Assembly: GCA_021806165.1 (NCBI GenBank)
Contig: JAJZXY010000004.1
Coordinates: forward strand, 1-64,000
Length of the DNA stretch: 64,000 nt
Reading direction: 5' to 3'
Origin: Thermoplasmata archaeon
GTDB taxonomy: Archaea > Thermoplasmatota > Thermoplasmata > Sysuiplasmatales > Sysuiplasmataceae
Shown here in pieces: positions 45,843 through 53,050 of this stretch (position 1 is the stretch's first letter; the number at the start of each line of letters is the position of its first letter). The position numbers and the translations under genes were made by a program. The notes under the pieces are model-generated. The model saw only the letters and a program-made list of their open reading frames with translations, searched no databases and had not been told where the DNA came from.

Positions 45843-47123
45843 ATGCTCGAAATCAGGATTATCCGTGACAATGGTGACCTCGTCAGGGATTCGCTCAAGA
45901 ACAGGAACAGGGACCCGCAGCTTGTCGACAGGTTCCATGAACTGGATGAGAACTGGAAGAAGCTCGTCGAAGAGAGGAACAACCTCAACAGGAGAAGGAA
46001 TGAAATTGCAATAGAAATTTCAAAGCTCTCCGATGAGAAGAAGGGGGCAGCCATGCAGAGTGCAAGGGGTGTGTCTGCAAGACTGAAGGAGGTCGAGAAT
46101 GAGATCGGGCAGGTGGAAAGGCAGAGGGATGATCTCCTCCTGTACTTCCCCAACATCCCTAATGACAGAACCCCCGTGGGGAAGAGCGAGGATGACAACG
46201 TGGTACTATCCACACCAGTCCCCCCGGCTGAGCTGAAATTCAAGCCCAGGACTCACTATGACATAGGTGAGGAACTTGGGCTCCTGGATCTGAAGAGAGG
46301 AGCGAAGATATCAGGCAGCGGATTCTATGTGCTGAAGGGTGACGGTGCCAGGCTTGAGCGTGCCCTGATCAACTACATGCTGGATGTCCACAGGAAGCAG
46401 GGGTACACGGAAGTTCAGGTTCCAGTCATAGTCAGGGCAAAGTGCGCCCTGGGTACCGGCCAGCTTCCTGAAAAGAAGGATGACATGTACTGGGTGCAGG
46501 GAGAGGAGATGCTTCTCAACCCGACTGCGGAGGTGCCGGTCACCAACCTGCTCGGAGAGGAGATACTGAGCAGGGAGGATCTGCCCATATACTACACCGC
46601 ATACCTTCCATCGTTCAGAAAGGAGGCCGGGAGACATGTGGACCTCAAGGGTATAGGGAGGGTCCATGAGTTCAACAAGGTGGAGCTTGTCAAGATAGTT
46701 GAGCCCGGGACGGAAGAGAAGGAGCTCGCCAAACTGCTCTCGGATGCGGAAGAGGTGGTAAGGGGGCTGAAGCTCCCCTACAGGATAAAGCATCTGTGCA
46801 CAGGGGATCTTGGCTTTGCAAATGAGGAAACCTTCGACATTGAGGTGTTTGCACCAGGAATAGGGAACTGGCTTGAGGTCTCATCGTGCAGCTCATTCTC
46901 CGACTTCCAGGCCAGGAGGGCCCGAATCAAGTACAGGAAGGAGCCGCATCTGAAGAGCGAATTCGTTGCCACCCTCAACGGCTCCGGACTGGCCCTGCCT
47001 CGGACGTTTATAGCTGTCCTGGAAAACTACCAGAACAGTGACGGGAGCATTACGATCCCTGAAGTGCTCAGGCCGTACATGGGTGGAGACGGCACAATAA
47101 GTGCCGTGCGGCATCCTGCATGA
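45843..47123 (+). CDS. serS: Seryl-tRNA synthetase
   Basis: Class II synthetase charging tRNA-Ser (and tRNA-Sec where present). The N-terminal coiled-coil tRNA-binding arm spans about residues 1-110 (rich in Lys/Glu/Arg/Asn). Motif 2 is AYLPSFRKEAGRHVDLKGIG (up to here), then FNKVELVKI. Motif 3 is NGSGLALPRTFIAVLENYQN. It is the ordinary (bacterial/eukaryal-like) type, not the rare methanogen type. ATG 45843 gives MLEIRIIRDN; GTG 45834 overlaps the yhbY stop and is possible. Confidence 0.94.
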   Translation: MLEIRIIRDNGDLVRDSLKNRNRDPQLVDRFHELDENWKKLVEERNNLNRRRNEIAIEISKLSDEKKGAAMQSARGVSARLKEVENEIGQVERQRDDLLLYFPNIPNDRTPVGKSEDDNVVLSTPVPPAELKFKPRTHYDIGEELGLLDLKRGAKISGSGFYVLKGDGARLERALINYMLDVHRKQGYTEVQVPVIVRAKCALGTGQLPEKKDDMYWVQGEEMLLNPTAEVPVTNLLGEEILSREDLPIYYTAYLPSFRKEAGRHVDLKGIGRVHEFNKVELVKIVEPGTEEKELAKLLSDAEEVVRGLKLPYRIKHLCTGDLGFANEETFDIEVFAPGIGNWLEVSSCSSFSDFQARRARIKYRKEPHLKSEFVATLNGSGLALPRTFIAVLENYQNSDGSITIPEVLRPYMGGDGTISAVRHPA

Positions 47124-47192
47124 GGAAATTCAGCCGCCGGAGAATCTGCTCAATAGTTTAATATTCATGTTGCACGTTTTTCAATCTGTTTC

Positions 47193-47657
47193 ATGAATGA
47201 GGTCACAGACATAGTAGCATGCCCCGTATGCGGGACTCAGGTGTCCCTGACAGATACACACTGCCCCAAGTGCAACGCCGAGTTTGCGCCAGGCGTCATG
47301 GACGAACCGCTCGATGCAGCGGTTGCGGCCAAGCACAGGGAGCGAAAGGCTGCGAGGTCGGGACTTATGACGAAGGGGGGAATGGTACCCTCCATGCAGG
47401 TTACCATTCTTGCAGTAACATATGCTGTAGGATATGCATCTGTCATTGCAGCCAACTACATCTCGAGCGGCGGCATAATCAACCAGCAGTATGAGCAACT
47501 TCTGATAATGGCTGGCGCACTTACACTTGCGGCAGCGATAGTATCGGCATTCTTCGTGGGAAGACTGGGAAACATCCAGTCCACAAGGATTTCCTTCGCC
47601 CTGATTGCCACGTTCCTGCTGCTCATTCCACCGCTACTCATCATTTTCAAGTGGTGA
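47193..47657 (+). CDS. Zinc-ribbon membrane protein
   Basis: 154 residues. The N-terminal zinc ribbon (CPVCGTQVSLTDTHCPKC, residues about 10-27) is followed by an acidic/basic linker and three hydrophobic helices (about 70-88, 103-122, 133-152). Fits the zinc-ribbon-plus-TM family common in this window. TATA-like gtttaata lies at about 47156. The 3' end overlaps the convergent gene by 24 nt. Function unknown. Confidence 0.65.
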   Translation: MNEVTDIVACPVCGTQVSLTDTHCPKCNAEFAPGVMDEPLDAAVAAKHRERKAARSGLMTKGGMVPSMQVTILAVTYAVGYASVIAANYISSGGIINQQYEQLLIMAGALTLAAAIVSAFFVGRLGNIQSTRISFALIATFLLLIPPLLIIFKW

Positions 47658-48338
47658 AGTAGCCCCTGGTTCGCCATCCAGCTCCTCCTGGGCGGCGGGG
47701 GAAAGCTGGCCCTGCGGGGCACTGGAAACTGCGGCAGGACGGCCGCCTTTGACCGGTATCCTCTTTTGCGACCTCAGCCTTGTGAACTGCACAACCATCC
47801 CCGCAACCATAACCACAATGGAGATAATCGTGGCGAAGGTGCCGAAGTGAAGGAACGTAAGCCCGTAGTCCACAATAAGGCCGCCTGCAACCGCTGTGAT
47901 GACAGCCACTATGTCCTTGAAGAATATTATTGAAACCATGAAGACTGCAATGCCGGCTATGAAGGCAACAACCTCCACCGCAGTCAGGCCCGAAGCGGTG
48001 ACGCCGGAAGGGCTGCCGCCGGCGGCGTACAGGACGCCCTCGAAGACAAAGTATGCAATAACGAGCGCCATACCCGCTTCTGCAACGTAGTAGAATAGAA
48101 GGCCGCCGATAACGGCACCTATGAAGGCGACGATGAACGCGCCTATGGTGCCTCCGAGAGCTGCGCCGAATGCGAAACCAATAACCGCACCGATTATGCC
48201 TCCGATGACGGATGTGAGCATCTTGAAGACCGATTCTCCAAAGAATGCAAGGAGCAGCCCTATTATGAGGGCGAGTGCACCGACGAACGGGTATACAGCC
48301 GCGGGTATGGAGGGAGCGAGAGAATATATGCCGGCCAC
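47634..48338 (-). CDS. Multi-pass membrane protein, DUF4203-like
   Basis: A 234-residue protein with about seven hydrophobic helices, many Gly/Ala-rich (LTSVIGGIIGAVIGFAFGAA; FIGAVIGGLLFYYVAEAG), then a basic cytoplasmic tail with Pro/Gly/Gln (RPAAVSSAPQGQLSPAAQ). The repeated GG/GA helix pattern resembles DUF4203/TMEM198-type membrane proteins found in archaea. A TATA-like aatttata at about 48361-48368 suggests a leaderless ATG 48338. No catalytic motif seen. Confidence 0.6.
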   Translation of the reverse strand: MAGIYSLAPSIPAAVYPFVGALALIIGLLLAFFGESVFKMLTSVIGGIIGAVIGFAFGAALGGTIGAFIVAFIGAVIGGLLFYYVAEAGMALVIAYFVFEGVLYAAGGSPSGVTASGLTAVEVVAFIAGIAVFMVSIIFFKDIVAVITAVAGGLIVDYGLTFLHFGTFATIISIVVMVAGMVVQFTRLRSQKRIPVKGGRPAAVSSAPQGQLSPAAQEELDGEPGATSPLENDE

Positions 48339-48421
48339 GGGACTGAATCATCCGGGGGGGGTATAAATTGCTTCTTGGACGGATATCGAAGTACCGTCAC
48401 CCGTCCTGGCAGAATGAGGTC

Positions 48422-48447
48422 GTGCCGTCCAAGCAAAAGGACGGCAC
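48422..48447. repeat. Perfect 9-bp inverted repeat (hairpin) downstream of the DUF5679-like gene
   Basis: gtgccgtcc and ggacggcac flank an 8-nt loop. Read on the minus strand it lies 24 nt after the stop of the gene at 48471 and just ahead of the next minus-strand promoter, so it may be a processing or termination hairpin; there is no following T-tract. Confidence 0.5.
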
Positions 48448-48470
48448 TGTAAGAAATGATGTACTGCAGT

Positions 48471-48629
48471 TTACTTTCCTATTCTGAAAACCTTGGTCCC
48501 GCAGTTGGGGCACGTTCCCTTGGTTGCCGGCTTCCCGTTCTTCAACTTTGTCTTGGCGGGGTTCTTGATTTCAACCGACTTCTTGCACTTCACACAATAT
48601 GCTTTTAACTTTTCAGGCGTGGAATCCAC
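48471..48629 (-). CDS. Small zinc-ribbon protein, DUF5679-like
   Basis: A 52-residue gene too short for the ORF track. GTG 48629 starts DSTPEKLKAYCVKCKK, followed by VEIKNPAKTKLKNGKPATKG and TCPNCGTKVFRIGK. Two CxxC pairs (YCVKC, CPNC) form a zinc ribbon, and the charged middle and the FRIGK ending are characteristic of the DUF5679 family, common in archaea and some bacteria. ttataatagg at about 48648-48657 is a TATA box about 25 nt ahead of the GTG, so the message is probably leaderless. Function unknown. Confidence 0.8.
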   Translation of the reverse strand: MDSTPEKLKAYCVKCKKSVEIKNPAKTKLKNGKPATKGTCPNCGTKVFRIGK

Positions 48630-48828
48630 CTTTGCCGACGATTAGTATCCTATTATAAAAAAGGTATTGTCAAATGTCCATAACCGGCCTCTGGAAGTCC
48701 TTCTCCGGCGAGAAGGAGGGTCCAAAGGCAGTCGAAGGGCGAGGATTGTGCCCATTCCAAAGGCAAGTTCTTTAAATACGCCCGGCATACAAACCACACA
48801 TATCGCGTGTCCTGGAATCGTGTACAAG

Positions 48829-49830
48829 ATGCCTAACAGAAGGCCGACTGTATCAGTTTTGGTGACTGCATTCAGGCGCAGGGAGTTTCTCCTGGAGACG
48901 CTGCGCTCCCTGGAGAGGCAGACGGCGCCTCCCGGCAGTTTCGAGGTGGTGGTTGTAAAGGACTTCACTGACGAGGCAGTGGAGAGGGAGATAGACGCCA
49001 ACGGCTGGAAGTCTGTCCACTGCGTTGACGAGCGCCTTGGACCATTCATTACAGAGGCTGTGGAAAAGTGTTCCGGTGATGTCATAAGCTTCCTGGATGA
49101 CGATGATCTCTTTGAGTCTGGAAAGGTGGAAAGAGTGGCAGACGTCTTCAGCAGCCATCCCGAGCTCGGGTACTATCACAATTCTGCCGCATTCATAAAT
49201 GAACAGGGCGACAGCATCAAGGCACCTTATGCGTTCAACTTCTCCACTTCAAAGGAGCCGGACGGAGAGTGGATGATAGAGAAGGAGGAGATCCCGTCAA
49301 GCATAAATTCGCTGATTCACCTCCGGCACGACTTCAACAGGAGTTCTATTTCAGTGAGGAAGGAGATACTGATGAAGAAGCTGGACTATTCCAGGAAGAT
49401 GCTGTCGGCGTATGACAGCTTCATCTTTTTCAGCGCTGCACTGGGCGGCTGTTCCCTGCTGGTTGACAGCAGGCAGCTCACAAGGTACAGGTTCAACAGG
49501 AAGAGCGTTTCGATGTCCTCGACATACAGCTTTTCGAGGAGGCAGATTCAGACATACACTCTGATGCACAATATGGCTCTTGAAGCTGGTGAGCGGGAAA
49601 TAGCAAATCTGCTGGAAAGGCAGATACTCTTCTTCAACACCATAAACGCGATTCACAGTCCCATTAGCAACAGGGGCGAGGTTGTAAGGGCTGCGCTTTC
49701 ATTCGTTACGCACTTCAACAGGTACAGCAGACTTGGCAACACATTTGCGGGGCTGCTTTCCGCTGCATATGTGCTTTCACCGAAACTCAGCAAAAGTCTC
49801 TACTCCAAGCTCACGGCGCCTGAAGGCTGA
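48829..49830 (+). CDS. Family 2 glycosyltransferase
   Basis: 333 residues from ATG 48829; upstream track residues are non-native. GT-A signatures: VSVLVTAFRRREFLLETLRS, then the DxD-type VISFLDDDDLF near residue 88. The acceptor half is less conserved (ISVRKEILMKKLDYSRKMLS). A TATA-like ctttaaatac at about 48769-48778 lies upstream. Convergent with a GT4 glycosyltransferase 6 nt away, suggesting a small surface-glycan locus. Substrate unknown. Confidence 0.85.
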   Translation: MPNRRPTVSVLVTAFRRREFLLETLRSLERQTAPPGSFEVVVVKDFTDEAVEREIDANGWKSVHCVDERLGPFITEAVEKCSGDVISFLDDDDLFESGKVERVADVFSSHPELGYYHNSAAFINEQGDSIKAPYAFNFSTSKEPDGEWMIEKEEIPSSINSLIHLRHDFNRSSISVRKEILMKKLDYSRKMLSAYDSFIFFSAALGGCSLLVDSRQLTRYRFNRKSVSMSSTYSFSRRQIQTYTLMHNMALEAGEREIANLLERQILFFNTINAIHSPISNRGEVVRAALSFVTHFNRYSRLGNTFAGLLSAAYVLSPKLSKSLYSKLTAPEG

Positions 49831-49836
49831 GCCTCG

Positions 49837-50925
49837 TCAGTCGAGAGATGAATAGTAGCCTTTCATCCTACCGGCGAATTCTGAGAAGCTGAACTCCTTC
49901 GCCCTTTCGATACCCTTCGCGGACAGCTCCCCGCCGGACGCAAGGGCCTGGCGGATGCCGTCAGAACATGCGCCCGGGACAGGCTCGACCAGAATTCCGG
50001 CGTTGCCTGCAATCTCCCGCATTACCTCTATGTCGGATGCCACCACAGGCAGGCCCGCAGCAAATGCCTCTATAACCGGGTAACCGAGGCCTTCATCTTT
50101 AGATGGGAAGAGAAGGACGTCACACGCATTGTAGATGGTGTTGAGAGTCTCTGCGTCGACATTGGAGAACGTGATGCTGTTGCCGACCTGCCCGCCGACC
50201 CGGACCAGTCTTGCTCCTGTACCGAGTGATTCGACTGCTTCCCTGACTGTGCCCAGGTTCTTCCTCCTGTGCATGGTTGATACTGACAGAATCAGCTTCT
50301 TGTCCATGGGAAGCCCCAGCCGTCTTCTGGCCCCCTCCTTGTCCCCAAGCGGCCGGAAGCTCGAAGAGACAGGGGAATGGACCGCGCGTATATCCCCGTC
50401 AAATCCCTCACGTTCAAGCTCACCGCGGACAAAATCAGAGACTGCGATTATCCTTCTGAACCGTCGGTAAATGGATATGTTCCTCAGCACAAGCTTCCTG
50501 TATTGCTTTGCCGAAAAACTCTCCTGGCCGAAATCCTCGCGGAGGGCAGCAAGATCATGAATTGTGACGACCTCCTCGCCTGTAGTGCGGAAGGGAAACA
50601 CCTCCTGGCTGGCATAATGGAATATGCCGCCGGAGCCAAGCTGCCCTGCCGCATAGGAAATGCCCTTCCTGAAGAAGAACCGGAAGAACCTGCTGTTGAG
50701 GTAGGCACAGATGCTGTTGGCAAACTGGCTCTCAGTGGAGAAGAATGGAAGGCTGAAACCTGTGAACCTTAATCCTGGAAACTCAGCCCGCGCGTCCCTT
50801 CTCATAACCTGGAAGCTGACAGCCATGCCGGAATCGCCAAGGGCGTTGGCAAGGTCGGTTGCATACCTGCCAAATCCCGTCGCGCTTCTGGATGTGTTTA
50901 CCACTGTGACTTTCCCTGTGCCCAT
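49837..50925 (-). CDS. Family 4 glycosyltransferase (GT-B)
   Basis: About 362 residues starting ATG 50925 (MGTGKVTVVNTSRSATGFGR); the longer track start is rejected. The N-terminal GT-B Rossmann half contains VTIHDLAALR and IIAVSDFVRGELER. The C-terminal half has LSVSTMHRRKNLGTVREAV and the retaining-transferase motif FPSKDEGLGYPVIEAFAAG, then GLPVVASD. It adds a sugar from a nucleotide donor to an acceptor that cannot be predicted. Cytoplasmic, no signal peptide. Confidence 0.85.
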   Translation of the reverse strand: MGTGKVTVVNTSRSATGFGRYATDLANALGDSGMAVSFQVMRRDARAEFPGLRFTGFSLPFFSTESQFANSICAYLNSRFFRFFFRKGISYAAGQLGSGGIFHYASQEVFPFRTTGEEVVTIHDLAALREDFGQESFSAKQYRKLVLRNISIYRRFRRIIAVSDFVRGELEREGFDGDIRAVHSPVSSSFRPLGDKEGARRRLGLPMDKKLILSVSTMHRRKNLGTVREAVESLGTGARLVRVGGQVGNSITFSNVDAETLNTIYNACDVLLFPSKDEGLGYPVIEAFAAGLPVVASDIEVMREIAGNAGILVEPVPGACSDGIRQALASGGELSAKGIERAKEFSFSEFAGRMKGYYSSLD

Positions 50926-51045
50926 GATACAATACTTCCGCGCGGCTACCGTCCTGCACAAGATACAGTGCCTGCGATATATCTGTTGACGCTGATGGAG
51001 GCGCGGCAAAGTAATATAGCCAGGATCTGCCAGTTGACTGCCCAG

Positions 51046-52362
51046 ATGGAAGATACTGCCTCTTCAAGGGATGAGCTAGTCAGGTGGCTTTACGGCCTGG
51101 AGATCAGTGGCATCAAGCTCGGGCTGGACAATATGATGAAACTCCTCAGGAATCTGGGAAACCCGGAGAGGGAGTTCAGCTCCGTCCACGTAGCTGGCAC
51201 CAACGGAAAAGGGTCGACCTGCGCCATGATAGCTGCAATCCTGGAGACAGAAGGGTACAGGACAGGGCTGTACACCTCCCCCCACTTTGTGGAACTGGAG
51301 GAGAGGATCAGGGTCGATGACGGGCAGATAAGCACCCGGGATCTCCTGGACACTGCGCTAAAGGTAAGGGAGTCGGCAGAAGCAATTTCAGCGAGGGACG
51401 GGACATCATTCACCTTCTTCGAGATCACGACTGCCCTCGCGTTCGAGTATTTTGCCAGGCGCAGGGTGGAATATGCGGTTGTGGAGGTCGGACTTGGGGG
51501 AAGGCTGGATTCCACAAACGTTATCAGCCCCCTTGTGTCCGTAATAACCCACGTTGCGCTGGAGCACACAGCATACCTCGGCAACACGATTCAATCAATA
51601 GCTCATGAGAAGGGAGGGATCATAAAGAAGGGCATTCCTGCCGTTACAGCCGAGCTGGACAGGGATGCGCTCTCGGAGATGGAGAGGCTGGCAGCCGAGA
51701 GGGGTACCGAGCTGCTCAGGATGAATGAGCTTGTCGAGGTGCGGCCGGTAGTAAACAGATGGGGTGAGCTGGTCATTGAGGCTCATGGAATGAGGGACTA
51801 CGGCACCATTCGGCCCGGAGTCTGGGGGTCTTACCAGGTTGAGAATATAGGGCTCGCCATTGCTGCGTCAGAACAGATGCAGCAAACAGGTGTCTACATC
51901 AGCGACGCGGCCGTGATTGAGGGCATCAGGAATGTGAAATGGAGCGGAAGGCTGCAGATTCCGTCGGCATCCGACTACTTCGTTTTTGACAGCGCACACA
52001 ACCCTGACGCGATGCAGGCTCTACAGAAGTCAATCAGGGAAACTACGGATGAGGACCTGCTCTGTGTGCTTGGAATACTCAGTGACAAGAACCTCGCGAA
52101 GATGATGCCTTCCGTCAGGGGATTTGCCTCTGAGGTAATCTGCGTATCCCCTGAAACTCCCAGGGCAAGACAGGCGGTTGAGCTTAAACAGGCTGCGGAG
52201 GAGTGCGGCATGAGGGCCGTTACTGCAGGTGGAGTCGGCGAGGGCATGGAGATGGCCGAATCGATCCGTGCAGGCAGGAAGGTGGTTGTGACAGGCTCAC
52301 TCAGAACAGTGGGAGAGGCAATGGAGTGGTGGTTCGATAAGAAAGGCGAAAGGCTCTGGTAG
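51046..52362 (+). CDS. folC: Folylpolyglutamate synthase / dihydrofolate synthase
   Basis: An ATP-dependent glutamate ligase of the Mur ligase superfamily, about 438 residues from ATG 51046. P-loop HVAGTNGKGSTCAMIA, then YTSPHFVELEERI, the VEVGLGGRLDSTNVI block (Mg/substrate), HEKGGIIK with the carbamylated-Lys position, and the C-terminal domain SAHNPDAM. Gives polyglutamate tails to folates or related pterin cofactors. The track start at 50968 is 26 codons longer and possible. nth follows 20 nt downstream. Confidence 0.88.
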   Translation: MEDTASSRDELVRWLYGLEISGIKLGLDNMMKLLRNLGNPEREFSSVHVAGTNGKGSTCAMIAAILETEGYRTGLYTSPHFVELEERIRVDDGQISTRDLLDTALKVRESAEAISARDGTSFTFFEITTALAFEYFARRRVEYAVVEVGLGGRLDSTNVISPLVSVITHVALEHTAYLGNTIQSIAHEKGGIIKKGIPAVTAELDRDALSEMERLAAERGTELLRMNELVEVRPVVNRWGELVIEAHGMRDYGTIRPGVWGSYQVENIGLAIAASEQMQQTGVYISDAAVIEGIRNVKWSGRLQIPSASDYFVFDSAHNPDAMQALQKSIRETTDEDLLCVLGILSDKNLAKMMPSVRGFASEVICVSPETPRARQAVELKQAAEECGMRAVTAGGVGEGMEMAESIRAGRKVVVTGSLRTVGEAMEWWFDKKGERLW

Positions 52363-52381
52363 GGCAGCCGCCTTCAACGAA

Positions 52382-53050
52382 GTGCTTGAGACGCTCCGCT
52401 CTAACTACGAGGGGACGGCTGCGCCAACAGCGCTGCAAAGTGCTTCACGCCTCGAAGACCCGTTTCGTGTACTCATTGCAACCGTCCTGTCCCAGAGGAC
52501 TAGGGATGAGGAAACAGAAATTGCCGGGGACAGGCTTTTCGAGACATATCACACTGCAGCGGACCTTGCCCGTGCAGGACTGGCGGACATAGAGGAGCGA
52601 ATAAGTAACGTTGGATTCTACAGGACCAAGGCAAAGGCTGTAAAGAGCATTGCAGGCATCATAGTCTCTGACTATGATGGGCATGTTCCGTCTGACATGG
52701 AATCACTGCTGGATCTCCCAATGGTGGGAAGGAAGACTGCCAACTGCGTGCTCGTTTACGGCTTCGGCCGGCCTGCAATTCCTGTCGACACACACGTGCA
52801 CAGGATAGCCAACAGGCTCGGCTGGGTCAGGACAAAGACGCCTGAGGAAACGGAAACCGCACTCTCGAGTCTGCTGCCTGAAGGGAGCTGGCTCATGCTT
52901 AATGAGCTGATGGTCACGCACGGAAAGAACATCTGCCGCCCTGTATCTCCCATGTGCGGGGACTGCCCTGTCAGGAATTTATGCCTTCATGGTTCAGGGC
53001 ACTGCATGCCCCATGCATCTGCCGGAGCAGCCTCAGGCAGAAGGCTTTGA
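52382..53050 (+). CDS. nth: Endonuclease III-type DNA glycosylase/AP lyase
   Basis: Removes oxidised pyrimidines. The helix-hairpin-helix and catalytic Lys are in LPMVGRKTANCVL, the catalytic Asp is in IPVDTHVHRI, and four cysteines (CRPVSPMCGDCPVRNLC) form the C-terminal 4Fe-4S cluster. It starts GTG 52382 and may extend upstream because the frame is open into folC. The 3' end overlaps the convergent P-type ATPase gene by 18 nt. Confidence 0.92.
   Translation: MLETLRSNYEGTAAPTALQSASRLEDPFRVLIATVLSQRTRDEETEIAGDRLFETYHTAADLARAGLADIEERISNVGFYRTKAKAVKSIAGIIVSDYDGHVPSDMESLLDLPMVGRKTANCVLVYGFGRPAIPVDTHVHRIANRLGWVRTKTPEETETALSSLLPEGSWLMLNELMVTHGKNICRPVSPMCGDCPVRNLCLHGSGHCMPHASAGAASGRRL

Noticed and set aside
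53033-53050. Antisense regulation between nth and the P-type ATPase from their 3' overlap
   Set aside because: An 18-nt convergent overlap is common in compact genomes and is not evidence of regulation.
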